The notes under the pieces are model-generated. The model was given only the letters and a program-made list of their open reading frames with translations. It ran no database searches and was not told where the DNA came from. From Kribbella pratensis (GTDB lineage Bacteria > Actinomycetota > Actinomycetes > Propionibacteriales > Kribbellaceae), in NCBI RefSeq assembly GCF_004365355.1, contig NZ_SODP01000005.1, positions 62,001-126,000 on the forward strand: a stretch of DNA of 64,000 nucleotides, in the 5' to 3' direction. The position numbers were made by a program, and so were the translations under genes. Shown piece by piece: positions 16,347 to 25,398 of the stretch. Numbering within the stretch: the stretch's first letter is position 1; each line of letters begins with the position of its first letter.

Positions 16347-17759
16347 GTGAGTGTGGATGTGGTGGAGACAGTCGTGCGGGGGCGCGGCAGAGCGCTCGTC
16401 GTGCTGTGCGTGATGCAGTTGATGATCATCCTCGACGGGACCGTGGTGACGGTGGCGTTGCCGACGATCCAAGGGGATATCGGGTTCTCGCAGGCAGGGC
16501 TGGCGTGGGTGATGAACTCGTACCTGATCGCCTTCGCGGGCCTGCTCCTGCTGGCCGGGCGGATCGGCGACCTCATCGGGAGTAAGCGGATCTTCGTTGC
16601 CGGCCTCGCCCTCTTCACCGCCGCGTCGCTCCTGTGCGGAGTGGCGGGCAGCGCCGAGGTGCTGATCGCCGGACGGTTCCTGCAGGGCGTCGGCGGGGCG
16701 CTGGCCTCGGCGGTGATCCTGGGAATGATCGTGAACCTGTACCCGGCTCCCGGGGAACAAGCGCGGGCGATGGGCGTCTACAGCTTCACGGCGGCCAGTG
16801 GCGCGTCGATCGGACTGATCCTGGGTGGCGTGATCACGCAGACCATCGGTTGGCACTGGGCGTTCTTGATCAACGTCCCGATCGGCGCGATCGCGCTGGC
16901 GTTCGCAGTACGGCTGCTGTCCCACCAGCCCGGACTCGGCCTCGCGAAAGGTGCCGACGTGCTGGGTGCGGTGCTGGTGACCGCAGGCCTTTCCCTGGGT
17001 GTCTACACGATCGTCCAGACTGCAGAGCCCAACGCGACCCTCACCCGGACGCTCCTCCAGGCCGCCGCGTCGATCGTGCTGCTGGCTGCGTTCGTCATCC
17101 GTCAGGCGCGGATCAAGAACCCACTGCTTGCCCTGCGCATCTTCCGTCGCCGTCAGCTCAGCGTGGCGAATGTCGTGGTCGTACTGCTCTTCGCCGCCGG
17201 ATTCGGCTTCCAGTTCACCACCGCCCTCTACGTGCAGCGCGTGCTCGGCTACGACTCGCTCACCACCGGCCTCGCCTTCCTGCCCGCGCCGATCATGAAC
17301 GCACTGATGTCGCTGTCCATCGCTCCCCGCCTGACCGTCCGCTTCGGTGCACGCAAGATGCTGATCGCCGGCCTGGTGGTGTTCCTGCTGGCGCTGCTCT
17401 GGATCAGCCAGGCGCCGGTCGACGGCTCGTACGTCGTCAATGTGGGTCCTGTGCTCGCAGTGATGGGCGCCGGCATCGGTGTCGCCATCCCGGCCTCGAT
17501 CATGCTCGCCATGTCCGGCGCGGACGCCAGTGACGCCGGCCTGGCCTCCGGGCTGAACAACACGGCGCAGCAAGCCGGTGCAGCGATCGGGACCGCAGTA
17601 CTGGCGACGCTCGCAGCGTCGACCACCGCGCACCGAGCAACCGAGGGCACTCTCCAAGCCCTCAGAGACGGATACGGCGCCGCGTGGCTCGCGGCGGCCG
17701 GCTTCGTCTTCGCCGCGGCCGTCCTGTCGATCAGCTTGCTCCGTCAGCGACACACCTGA
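16347..17759 (+). CDS. DHA2-family MFS multidrug exporter
   Basis: 470 residues with fourteen predicted transmembrane helices. LMIILDGTVVTVALPTIQ is the DHA2 helix 1 signature (motif D1), GRIGDLIGSKRIFVAG the motif A loop, and GRFLQGVGGALASA the motif B/C area. It uses the proton gradient to export drugs or hydrophobic metabolites. The GTG start at 16347 follows GGAGGAGAGACCT. The gene ends 17 nt before the TMEM175-like gene on the same strand. Confidence 0.9.
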   Translation: MSVDVVETVVRGRGRALVVLCVMQLMIILDGTVVTVALPTIQGDIGFSQAGLAWVMNSYLIAFAGLLLLAGRIGDLIGSKRIFVAGLALFTAASLLCGVAGSAEVLIAGRFLQGVGGALASAVILGMIVNLYPAPGEQARAMGVYSFTAASGASIGLILGGVITQTIGWHWAFLINVPIGAIALAFAVRLLSHQPGLGLAKGADVLGAVLVTAGLSLGVYTIVQTAEPNATLTRTLLQAAASIVLLAAFVIRQARIKNPLLALRIFRRRQLSVANVVVVLLFAAGFGFQFTTALYVQRVLGYDSLTTGLAFLPAPIMNALMSLSIAPRLTVRFGARKMLIAGLVVFLLALLWISQAPVDGSYVVNVGPVLAVMGAGIGVAIPASIMLAMSGADASDAGLASGLNNTAQQAGAAIGTAVLATLAASTTAHRATEGTLQALRDGYGAAWLAAAGFVFAAAVLSISLLRQRHT

Positions 17760-17776
17760 CCGCTACTGTGTCCGCC

Positions 17777-18415
17777 GTGAGTACGTCGAGAGACCCCGAC
17801 CGGCTGGTCCTGTTCACCGATGCGGTTGTCGCAATCGCGATCACGCTGCTGGTGCTGCCGCTGGTCGACCTGGTCCCCGAGATCAAGGCGCACGGCGGTA
17901 ACGCGACCAGTGTGATCACCGAACACCGGCAGGAGATCTTCACGTTCCTGCTGAGCTTCGTCGTGATCGCGAACTTCTGGATGGGACACCACCGGATCTT
18001 CGAGCACGTCCGCGTCTACACCACGGGCGTCATCCGGCTGAACCTGCTCTGGTTGCTCACGATCGTCATGCTGCCGTTCACGACCGAGATCATCGGGGCG
18101 TTCGACAGCAGCCGGTTCGTCGCCGGTCTCTACATCGGAACGATCCTCGTGCTCAGCATCTGCCAGTCCGCCCTCGTCTTCATGGTCCGCGGACACCGGG
18201 AGCTCGAAGCGCCCGACAACCCGGTCAGCTACCGGGAGCTGGTCGGCTCCTTGGTGCTGACCGGGTTGACCCTGATCGCATTCCTGTTGGCGTCCCTCGT
18301 ACCGGGCATCAACTTCTATGCGATGTTGCTATTGCTTCTGCCGTCGGTCGTGATGCGGGTCTGGCGCGCTAGGCACCCAGAGCAGCCCAGAACCCACACT
18401 GGTGCTCAGAGCTGA
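17777..18415 (+). CDS. TMEM175/DUF1211-family potassium-channel-like membrane protein
   Basis: 212 residues with six hydrophobic segments. LVLFTDAVVAIAITLLVLPL at the N terminus is the DUF1211/TMEM175 helix 1 signature whose FxD-type motif lines the pore in characterised prokaryotic channels, and FWMGHHRIFEH follows helix 2. Bacterial TMEM175 proteins form tetrameric K+ leak channels. GTG 17777 has no strong ribosome site but aligns with the family start. The last 47 bp overlap the convergent carboxylesterase gene. Confidence 0.85.
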   Translation: MSTSRDPDRLVLFTDAVVAIAITLLVLPLVDLVPEIKAHGGNATSVITEHRQEIFTFLLSFVVIANFWMGHHRIFEHVRVYTTGVIRLNLLWLLTIVMLPFTTEIIGAFDSSRFVAGLYIGTILVLSICQSALVFMVRGHRELEAPDNPVSYRELVGSLVLTGLTLIAFLLASLVPGINFYAMLLLLLPSVVMRVWRARHPEQPRTHTGAQS

Positions 18416-19940
18416 GGTTCACCCGGTGGATGCCGGTCTGGTCCGTCGGCGCGAGTGAGAGGCCCTTGACCTCGCGTACGCCGGTCGGCGACCAGTGCGG
18501 TCGGCCTGCCCCGTTCGGGTTGCCGGTCCGGGCGAATGCCGTCCAGTAGTCGATCATCTGGTTCGACAGCGTCTGCTGGGTCTCGGACATCGGGAAGTCG
18601 TACCCGCCGAGCCGGAACAGGTAGGGCAGCTCCATGGCGTGCGCGGCTCCCAGTCCGGGTGCCGCGATCGGGGAGTGCTTGTCTGCGAACTCGTACGCGT
18701 ACACAGGTACCTTCGCGGCCGCCTGCTGGTCGGACGCGACCTGTGTGCAGGACCAGATCCGGTCCGTGGTGACCGCGCCCCACGCTGCGGCGGGCGACTC
18801 GTAGTTGCTCTGCAGGTAGTGCTTCAGCACCTGGGGAGCCTTCTGAGCGCCGACCATGTTCTTCACGAGCTGCGGGTAGTCCTTGATGTCACCGAATGTG
18901 GCCAGCCAGCCGTTCGCCTCGTCGTGGTTGTTCCCGGAGATGATCGGCACCCGGTGGAACAGCCCGGCCTTCAGCGCGCGAGCGGGTGACAGCGGTACGA
19001 CGGGAGTTTCGCCGTACCCGATCTGGGTGAACTCGAGCGTGTCGTCGACCAGTACGTCGGACTTCGCAGCGCGCAGGCAGTCGAGCATCGACTGCCCGGG
19101 CTTGCAGCCGAACTTGGCCTTGTTGTCGGCGGCCCACTCCTTGCCGTGCGCCTTCACTGTGCCGGCAGGAAGCCAGAAAGAGCTCGCGGTCTGACCGGGG
19201 TACTGGCTGTTGTCGGCCCAGTTGAACGCGCAGGAGCCGCTCTGCATGATCGCCTTCGAGAACAGGCCGGTGGAGGTCGGAGAGGTCAGCTGGGCGCACA
19301 CGCTCATGCCGCCGGCGGACTCACCCGCGACCGTGACGTTGCGCGGATCGCCGCCGAACGCGCGGGCATTGCGCTGCACCCAGCGGAGCGCTGCCTGCTG
19401 GTCCTGGAGCCCGTACGTGCCGGATCCGGGCAGGCCCGGGTACCCGAAGAAGCCGAAGATCCCGAGCCGGTAGTTGACCGTCACGACGACCACGTCGCCG
19501 CGGGCGGCGAACTTCGACGCCTCGTAGCTGCTGCCGGCGCCGGAGAAGAACCCGCCACCGGGGATCCACACCACGACCGCGCGGGGTTTCGTGGACGGCT
19601 TGGTCGGGGTGGTCACGTTGAGGTAGAGGCAGTCTTCGGTGGACGATCCGTCCGGAGCCTCCGAGTTCGCTTGCTGCGGGCACACATTGCCGAGCTTCGA
19701 CTCGCGTACGCCGGTCCACGGCTTGGCGGGCTGTGGCGCCTTCCAGCGCAGCGCGCCGACCGGGGGAGCGGCGTACGGGATGCCGTCGAAGACCTGTGCG
19801 TCCCCGACCGTCTTGCTTGCCACCAGCCCGTTGTCTGTTCGTACGACGTCTTGCTGGGCCGCGTCACTCGGTCCGGCAAGGCTTACCAGCAGCCCGACCG
19901 GCGCCAGGGCGGCCGTCATCGTCACCAAGAGTCTCTTCAT
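18369..19940 (-). CDS. Secreted type-B carboxylesterase / lipase
   Basis: 523 residues. MKRLLVTMTAALAPVGLLVS plus the following AGPSDAAQ is a Sec signal peptide. GIPYAAPPVGALRWKAPQP, EDCLYLNV, and the nucleophile elbow GESAGG (about residue 210) define the type-B carboxylesterase family. The oxyanion GGGF appears in WIPGGGFFSGA. NNHDEANG supplies the acid and GAAHAMELPYLF the histidine. It hydrolyses extracellular esters; natural substrate unknown. The 3' end overlaps the TMEM175-like gene by 47 bp on the other strand. Confidence 0.92.
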   Translation of the reverse strand: MKRLLVTMTAALAPVGLLVSLAGPSDAAQQDVVRTDNGLVASKTVGDAQVFDGIPYAAPPVGALRWKAPQPAKPWTGVRESKLGNVCPQQANSEAPDGSSTEDCLYLNVTTPTKPSTKPRAVVVWIPGGGFFSGAGSSYEASKFAARGDVVVVTVNYRLGIFGFFGYPGLPGSGTYGLQDQQAALRWVQRNARAFGGDPRNVTVAGESAGGMSVCAQLTSPTSTGLFSKAIMQSGSCAFNWADNSQYPGQTASSFWLPAGTVKAHGKEWAADNKAKFGCKPGQSMLDCLRAAKSDVLVDDTLEFTQIGYGETPVVPLSPARALKAGLFHRVPIISGNNHDEANGWLATFGDIKDYPQLVKNMVGAQKAPQVLKHYLQSNYESPAAAWGAVTTDRIWSCTQVASDQQAAAKVPVYAYEFADKHSPIAAPGLGAAHAMELPYLFRLGGYDFPMSETQQTLSNQMIDYWTAFARTGNPNGAGRPHWSPTGVREVKGLSLAPTDQTGIHRVNLSSEHQCGFWAALGA

Positions 19941-19996
19941 ACCTGCAGCGTCGCCGAGGCCACAGCAGCGACGCGTCGGTCCGAAGTCCAGAAGAC

Positions 19997-20764
19997 CTAC
20001 ACCTTTGGTCTAGGTCTCCGGACCAAGTAGGTGTCCATGATCCAGCCCTTGCGGTCCCGGGCTTCGGCGCGGGTTTTCTCGATCTCCGCTGCGACCTCGC
20101 GCAGGGGGCCGGAGATGAGGATCTCGTCCGGTGTCCCGAGGTACGCGCCCCAATAGATGTCCGCGTCCTGGTCGAGATGCTCGGTGAACGCCGTCTGCGC
20201 GTCGAGCATCACCACCACGTCGTCCACATCCTCCGGCCAGCCCGCCGCGAGCCGTCGCCCGGTGGTGATCTGGATCGGTCGACCCACCTGGTTCAGCCCG
20301 ACCTTGTGCCGCGCGGCCAGTGTCGACACGCTGCTGATCCCGGGGATCACCTCGACCTCGAACGCGAGCTCACCGCGCGCCAGGATGTCGTCGAGAATCG
20401 CCAGCGTGCTGTCGTACAGCGAGGGATCACCCCAGACCAGAAAAGCGCCCACCTGGTCCGAGCCCAGCTCGGACTCGATCAGCTCCGCGCACACATCGGC
20501 CCGGCGCCGGCGCCAGTCGTCCACGGCCTCGACGTACGCCGAAGCCGTGCGGTCCCGCTCGGGGTCGCGGCCGACGACGACGCGGTAATCCTTCGACGTC
20601 GCGTACCGGCGCAGGATCTCGGAGCGCAGGTCGACCAGCTCCTGCTTCACCTCGCCCTTGTCCAGCACGAAGAACACGTCGACCCGGTTCAGCGCCGACA
20701 CGCCCTGCATCGTCACCTGCTCCGGATCGCCCGCACCGACGCCGATGACCAGAATCTCCCGCAT
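19997..20764 (-). CDS. cobF: Precorrin-6A synthase (deacetylating), CobF
   Basis: 255 residues with the tetrapyrrole methyltransferase fold: ILVIGVGAGDPEQVTMQGV at the N terminus, VWGDPSLYDST as the SAM-loop motif, VIPGISSVSTLAARH, and GRRLAAGWP. CobF adds the C1 methyl group and releases the C2 unit as acetate in the aerobic corrin route. It is separated by 9 kb from cobGHIJ and lies 26 nt behind zwf on the same strand, with which it is probably co-transcribed. ATG 20764 is the natural start. A hairpin overlaps the stop codon. Confidence 0.92.
   Translation of the reverse strand: MREILVIGVGAGDPEQVTMQGVSALNRVDVFFVLDKGEVKQELVDLRSEILRRYATSKDYRVVVGRDPERDRTASAYVEAVDDWRRRRADVCAELIESELGSDQVGAFLVWGDPSLYDSTLAILDDILARGELAFEVEVIPGISSVSTLAARHKVGLNQVGRPIQITTGRRLAAGWPEDVDDVVVMLDAQTAFTEHLDQDADIYWGAYLGTPDEILISGPLREVAAEIEKTRAEARDRKGWIMDTYLVRRPRPKV
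19999..20034 (-). terminator. Hairpin at the end of cobF
   Basis: ACACCT-TTGGTC (19999-20010) pairs with GACCAA-gt-AGGTGT (20021-20034) with a 2-nt bulge and a 10-nt loop. It covers the last codons of cobF. There is no U-tract. A termination role is plausible but weakly supported. Confidence 0.35.
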
Positions 20765-20790
20765 GCGCCGCAGCCTAGCCAAGGTCTTGC

Positions 20791-22278
20791 TTACTCCCGC
20801 CACTCGCGTTCGAAGGGGAGGCGCCAGGCACGCGGAGCGATCAGCTGGTGGATCGCGTTCGGGCCCCAGGTGCCGGCCTGGTACGGCTTGACCGGCGGCG
20901 GGTCGTCGAGCAGCGGGGCCGAGCGATCCCACAGCGATTCGATGCCCTCGGCGGTGGTGAACAGGGTGTGGTCGCCGCGCATCGCGTCGAGGATCAAGCG
21001 CTCGTACGCCTCGAGGACGTCGCCCGCGCTCTCGGTCTCCTGCGTCGAGAACTGCATCGACAGCTTCTCCAGCCGCATGCCCGGTCCGGGGCGCTTGCCG
21101 TAGAACGACAGCGACACCCGGGACGAGTCGGCCAGGTCGAAGGTCAGGTGGTCCGGACCCTCCGAGCCGACACCGGACCCGGTCGGGAACATCGTCTTCG
21201 GCGCCTCCTTGAAGGCGATCGAGATGATCCGCTGGCCCTCGGCCATCTTCTTGCCGGTGCGCAGGAAGAACGGCACGCCGGCCCAGCGCCAGTTGTCGAT
21301 CTCGACCTTGAGCGCGATGAACGTCTCGGTGTCGGAGTCCGGCGCGACGCCCTCCTCGTGGCGGTAGCCGGTGTACTGACCGCGTACGACGCAGTTCGGG
21401 TCGATCGGCAGCATCGACCGGAAGACCTTGTTCTTCTCCTCCGAGATCGCCCGCGGTTCCAGGGCCGTCGGCGGCTCCATCGCCACGAACGACATCACCT
21501 GCATCAGGTGCGTGACGACCATGTCCTTGAACGCGCCGGTCGGCTCGTAGAAGGTGGCGCGCTGGTCCAGCCCGAGTGACTCCGGGATGTCGATCTGCAC
21601 GTGGTCGATGAAGTTGCGGTTCCAGATCGGCTCGAACAGCCCGTTCGCGAACCGGAACGCGAGGATGTTCAGCGCCGCTTCCTTGCCGAGGAAGTGATCG
21701 ATCCGGAAGATCTGCGACTCGTCGAAGGTCTCGTGGACGAAGTCGTTGAGCTTGATCGCACTGGCCAGGTCGTCGCCGAACGGCTTCTCCATCACCACCC
21801 GGGCCCGGTCGACCAGGTCCGCGTCGCGCAGCATCGCGATCACCGACTGGGCGGCCTTCGGGGGCACCGACAGGTAGTGCAACCGGCGGACGTCGGGGCC
21901 GAGGTGCTCCTCGGCCGCCTTGACCGCCTTGGCCAGCGCCTCCGGCCCGGCCGTGACCGGCACGTAGTCGAGCGTCTCGGCGAACTGCGCCCACTGCTCG
22001 TCGGTCAGCTTGTGCATCCCGAACATCTCGACGGCCTCGCGGGCGCGAGCGCGGAACTCCTCCGTCGTCATGTCCTCGGTCGCGGTGCCGATGATGCGCA
22101 CGTCGGGCGTGAACCGGGACTGCTGCAGGTAGGCCAGCCCGGGCAGCAGCTTGCGCTTGGCCAGGTCACCGGTCGCGCCGAACAGCACGATCACATGCGG
22201 CGCGAGCGGATCCGGGTCCCGCCGCGACGGCCGGGATCCCGGCGCCGGATACGCAATGGTCTGGATACGGTCAGGCAT
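20791..22278 (-). CDS. zwf: Glucose-6-phosphate 1-dehydrogenase
   Basis: 495 residues, the normal length. VLFGATGDLAKRKLLPGL is the NADP-binding fingerprint, MEKPFGDDLASA the conserved EKPxG, and RIDHFLGKEAALNIL the catalytic His/Lys motif. It oxidises glucose-6-phosphate to 6-phosphogluconolactone and supplies NADPH. GGAGGACTGA directly precedes ATG 22278. The neighbours are not the usual pentose-phosphate partners (tal, opcA, pgl): an alcohol dehydrogenase lies upstream and cobF 26 nt downstream. Confidence 0.96.
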   Translation of the reverse strand: MPDRIQTIAYPAPGSRPSRRDPDPLAPHVIVLFGATGDLAKRKLLPGLAYLQQSRFTPDVRIIGTATEDMTTEEFRARAREAVEMFGMHKLTDEQWAQFAETLDYVPVTAGPEALAKAVKAAEEHLGPDVRRLHYLSVPPKAAQSVIAMLRDADLVDRARVVMEKPFGDDLASAIKLNDFVHETFDESQIFRIDHFLGKEAALNILAFRFANGLFEPIWNRNFIDHVQIDIPESLGLDQRATFYEPTGAFKDMVVTHLMQVMSFVAMEPPTALEPRAISEEKNKVFRSMLPIDPNCVVRGQYTGYRHEEGVAPDSDTETFIALKVEIDNWRWAGVPFFLRTGKKMAEGQRIISIAFKEAPKTMFPTGSGVGSEGPDHLTFDLADSSRVSLSFYGKRPGPGMRLEKLSMQFSTQETESAGDVLEAYERLILDAMRGDHTLFTTAEGIESLWDRSAPLLDDPPPVKPYQAGTWGPNAIHQLIAPRAWRLPFEREWRE

Positions 22279-22376
22279 TCAGTCCTCCCGAGGACACCAC
22301 CGGAGCCAACACACCTCGCAGTCTAGGCACTCCACGATGAACTACCGGTGTACGCGGAACCTAGGCGTAACTGTCA

Positions 22377-23393
22377 TCAATCCGGAAGCCACAGCGACAG
22401 GAGGACCTTGCCGGAGGCGTCGGAGTCGGTCGCGGTTGCGAAGGCGTCGACGGCCTGGTCCGCCGGGTACTCGTGGGTGACGACCCGCTCGAGCTCTGGA
22501 TTCGCGTCCAGGAGCTGGATCGCGTGGTCGATCTCGTCGTTGAAGCGGAGCGTTCCGCGGACCTGCAGTTCGCGGGAGACCACCGGCGCGAGGTTCACGC
22601 CGCGCGGCTCGTCGGCCGGGATGCCGACCAGTACGACGATCCCGCCGCGGCGCGCTGCGTCGATCGCAGTATTGATCGCGGCCGGTACGGCGGTGCACTC
22701 GAGGACGACGTCGAAGTACCCGGACGGGATCTCGTCCGTGCCGACCTGCAGCGTGCGATGCGCCCCGAGCTCTCGGGCCCGCCGCAGTGGGCCTGGGACG
22801 ACGTCGGTGGTGACCACCTCGGTCGCGCCGGCGGCCAGCGCTGCCGATGCGGTCAGCAGACCGATCGCGCCCGACCCCGAGACCAGCACGCGTCGGCCTT
22901 CAACGCCGCCGGCGATCGCCAGCGCATGCAGCCCGACCGCGAGCGGCTCGGCGAGCGCCGCACGGCGTAGCGGCAGCGTCGGTGGCAGTGCCCGGAGCAT
23001 GTGCTTGCCTACGACAACGAACTCGCTCAGGCCGCCCTGCGTGTGCGGCCAGGTGGATGCGCTGCCGAGGTACGCGCCGTTCGGCCACAGGTGCGGACGG
23101 TCCTCGATGCCCGGCTCCGGAGTGCCGAAGGTAGCCGGATGAATGGTCACCGGTGTGCCGGGCATGAACTCTCCGGACGAGTCGAGATCGACGGTGCCCG
23201 ACAGTTCGTGACCGGGCACCAGCGGCTCGCGGACGACGAAGGAGCCGTTCGCGCCGTCGTGGTAGTAGTGCAGGTCGGACCCGCAGATCCCGCCGTACGC
23301 CATCCGGAGGCGAACCTCGCCGGCCCGCGGTTCCGGGGTCGGCAGCTCGGTCGCGATCAGGTCGAGCTTGCTCCGGATGACGATCGCTCTCAA
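22377..23393 (-). CDS. Zinc-type dehydrogenase, L-idonate 5-dehydrogenase-like
   Basis: 338 residues, MDR superfamily. GGICGSDLHYYHDG supplies the catalytic Zn Cys, VPGHELSG the second Zn ligand region, and VLVSGSGAIGLL the NAD(P) Rossmann motif. The structural-zinc lobe with four Cys is missing and replaced by HPATFGTPEPGIEDRPH, as in L-idonate 5-dehydrogenases. It probably oxidises a polyol or sugar acid. The start is a rare TTG (23393), set by AAGGAG five bases ahead. It lies upstream of zwf in the same direction. Confidence 0.82.
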   Translation of the reverse strand: MRAIVIRSKLDLIATELPTPEPRAGEVRLRMAYGGICGSDLHYYHDGANGSFVVREPLVPGHELSGTVDLDSSGEFMPGTPVTIHPATFGTPEPGIEDRPHLWPNGAYLGSASTWPHTQGGLSEFVVVGKHMLRALPPTLPLRRAALAEPLAVGLHALAIAGGVEGRRVLVSGSGAIGLLTASAALAAGATEVVTTDVVPGPLRRARELGAHRTLQVGTDEIPSGYFDVVLECTAVPAAINTAIDAARRGGIVVLVGIPADEPRGVNLAPVVSRELQVRGTLRFNDEIDHAIQLLDANPELERVVTHEYPADQAVDAFATATDSDASGKVLLSLWLPD

Positions 23394-23429
23394 GGCACTC
23401 CTTCGGGCCGCTGCTGCTCCACCTGGAGC

Positions 23430-23807
23430 CTAGGCGGTCTGCCAGAGCCCCAGGATGTTGCCCTCCGGGTCCTTGAAGTACGCCGCGAAACCCATGTCGC
23501 CGACCGGAAGCTTCTCGCCGACCCGCTCGCCGCCGAGGCTCTCGATCGTCTTCCAGGCGGCGTCGATGTCCGGGACGTCGACGGTCAGGATCGGGCGGGT
23601 GAGCTCGCCGGTGCGCTGGTACATGCCGCCGTTGATGAAGCCGGGCTCGGACGGCATCGACTGCTCGTTCACCGGTCCGGTCGACACCATCGTGTAGTTC
23701 ATCTCGGGCATCTCCATCAGGTTCCACCCGAACGCCTCGCGGTAGAACGTCCGCGCTCGCTCACCGTCGTCGTACGGCACCTCGAAGTGCACGATCCGTC
23801 CGGTCAT
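23430..23807 (-). CDS. VOC-family (glyoxalase-like) protein
   Basis: 125 residues, two beta-alpha-beta-beta-beta modules. It opens GRIVHFEVPYDDGERARTFY and has MGFAAYFKDPEGNILGLWQ at the C terminus, the standard vicinal-oxygen-chelate ends; E in LGLW is replaced relative to the usual E-L/W so metal binding is uncertain. ATG 23807 follows GGGAGG; GTG 23810 is an alternative. It leads the VOC-dehydrogenase-zwf-cobF strand, with 36 nt to the next gene. Confidence 0.8.
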   Translation of the reverse strand: MTGRIVHFEVPYDDGERARTFYREAFGWNLMEMPEMNYTMVSTGPVNEQSMPSEPGFINGGMYQRTGELTRPILTVDVPDIDAAWKTIESLGGERVGEKLPVGDMGFAAYFKDPEGNILGLWQTA

Positions 23808-23866
23808 CACACGACCTCCCGACTGAAGTTCCTTGCCGTCGACGCTAGACCTGCGACGATGGCTGG

Positions 23867-24196
23867 GTGAAGTACCTGCTGATGATCTGCGGTGACCCCT
23901 CCGGGACCGAGTACGCGACCGACGGCTGCGGCGGGTGGTCCGAGGAGATGGAGGCCCGCGGCGTGGTGGCCGGCGGGGCGGGGCTGCATCCGCCGCACGA
24001 GGCCACCACCGTGCGGTTGCGCGACGACGAGCTTCTGCTCACCGACGGGCCGTTCGCCGAGACGAAGGAGCAGATCGGCGGTTTCGTGCTGATCGATTGC
24101 GCCGATCTGGACGAGGCGATCGAGATCGCGTCGAAGCACCCTGCGGCCGGCTACGGCACGATCGAGATCCGCCCGGTGCTGGAGCCGCCGGTGTGA
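23867..24196 (+). CDS. YCII/DGPF-domain protein (ECF42-associated)
   Basis: 109 residues. MKYLLMICGDPSG at the N terminus and LTDGPFAETKEQIGGF in the middle are the hallmark of the DGPF branch of the YCII family. These proteins are almost always encoded beside ECF42-type sigma factors and are thought to help sense or respond with them; no enzymatic activity is established. GTG 23867 is the start. The stop overlaps the sigma factor start in GTGA. Confidence 0.88.
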   Translation: MKYLLMICGDPSGTEYATDGCGGWSEEMEARGVVAGGAGLHPPHEATTVRLRDDELLLTDGPFAETKEQIGGFVLIDCADLDEAIEIASKHPAAGYGTIEIRPVLEPPV

Positions 24197-25380
24197 CGTT
24201 GGAGGACATCTACCGGCAGGAGTGGGGCCAGGTGGTCGCCACTCTGATCCGGGTGACCGGTGACTGGGAGCTGGCCGAGGAGTGCGCGCAGGAGGCGTTC
24301 GCCGCGGCACTCCAGCGGTGGCCGGTCGACGGCGTACCGGACCGGCCCGGTGCCTGGCTGACCACGACCGCGCGCAACCGTGCGGTCGACTGGCTGCGTC
24401 GTGAGGCGGTGGGCGCCGCGAAGCTGCGTCAGGTTGCCGCTCTCGAGCACGATCAGGACCCGCCGTACGACGTACCGGACGACCGGTTGCGGTTGATGTT
24501 CACCTGCTGCCATCCCGCACTGGCCATGGAGGCCCGGGTGGCGTTGACGCTGCGCACGCTGGCGGGTCTGAGTACTGCGGAGATCGCGCGGGCATTCCTC
24601 GTCCCGGAGACGACGATGTCGAAACGACTGACCCGCGCGAAGCAGAAGATCCAGCACGCCCACATCCCGTACCGCGTACCGCCTGCGCATCTCCTGCCGC
24701 AGCGGACACCCGCCGTACTCGCCGTGCTGTACCTACTCTTCAACGAGGGGTACTCCGATGTCGTCCGAAGCAATCTGAGCGGTGAAGCGATCAGACTCGC
24801 CAGACTGCTCGTCCAGCTCATGCCATCCGAGCCTGAGGCCGGCGGACTCCTCGCCCTGATGCTGCTGCACGACGCGCGACGCGACACACGGCTCGCTGAC
24901 GACGGTGCACTCATCACCCTCGATGAGCAGGACCGCTCCCGGTGGGACCACGGCCAGATCAAAGAAGGCGTCGACCTGCTGGACTCAGCCCTCGACCGTG
25001 GTGCTCCGGGCCCGTACCAGATCCAGGCCGCGATCGCCGCCTGCCACGCGACCGCCCGCACCGCAGGCGACACAGACTGGCCGCAGGTCGCCGCTCTGTA
25101 CGCCCGCCTCCCACAAACCCCGGTCGTCACGCTCAACCGCGCGGTAGCCATCGGTATGGCGGACGGCCCAGCCGTCGGCCTTCGCCTCGTACAAGAGCTC
25201 GCGGAAGGCCCTCTGGCCGGTTACCACCTCCTTCCAGCCACCCGAGCCGACTTCCTCCGTCGGCTGGAGCGCTGGCCCGACGCAAAGACGGCGTACGAAG
25301 AAGCTCTCGAACTTGCGACCACCGACGCGGAGCGGCTGTACCTCCAGAAAAGATTGCGAGAGGTGTCTGTGCGGTCCTGA
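24193..25380 (+). CDS. ECF42-type RNA polymerase sigma factor with C-terminal TPR-like extension
   Basis: 395 residues. Sigma-2 occupies about 5-75 (WELAEECAQEAFAAALQRWP and GAWLTTTARNRAVDWLRR), sigma-4 about 105-160 (LAGLSTAEIARAFLVPETTMSKRLTRAKQKI region), and the remaining 230 residues are a helical, TPR-like domain starting at PPAHLLPQR and ending in FLRRLERWPDAKTAYEEAL. This extension is typical of ECF42, which lacks an anti-sigma factor. GTG 24193 overlaps the DGPF gene by 4 nt. Likely targets are the DGPF gene itself and neighbours. Confidence 0.9.
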   Translation: MTLEDIYRQEWGQVVATLIRVTGDWELAEECAQEAFAAALQRWPVDGVPDRPGAWLTTTARNRAVDWLRREAVGAAKLRQVAALEHDQDPPYDVPDDRLRLMFTCCHPALAMEARVALTLRTLAGLSTAEIARAFLVPETTMSKRLTRAKQKIQHAHIPYRVPPAHLLPQRTPAVLAVLYLLFNEGYSDVVRSNLSGEAIRLARLLVQLMPSEPEAGGLLALMLLHDARRDTRLADDGALITLDEQDRSRWDHGQIKEGVDLLDSALDRGAPGPYQIQAAIAACHATARTAGDTDWPQVAALYARLPQTPVVTLNRAVAIGMADGPAVGLRLVQELAEGPLAGYHLLPATRADFLRRLERWPDAKTAYEEALELATTDAERLYLQKRLREVSVRS

Positions 25381-25398
25381 GCCGTTCGTCGGTGGGGT

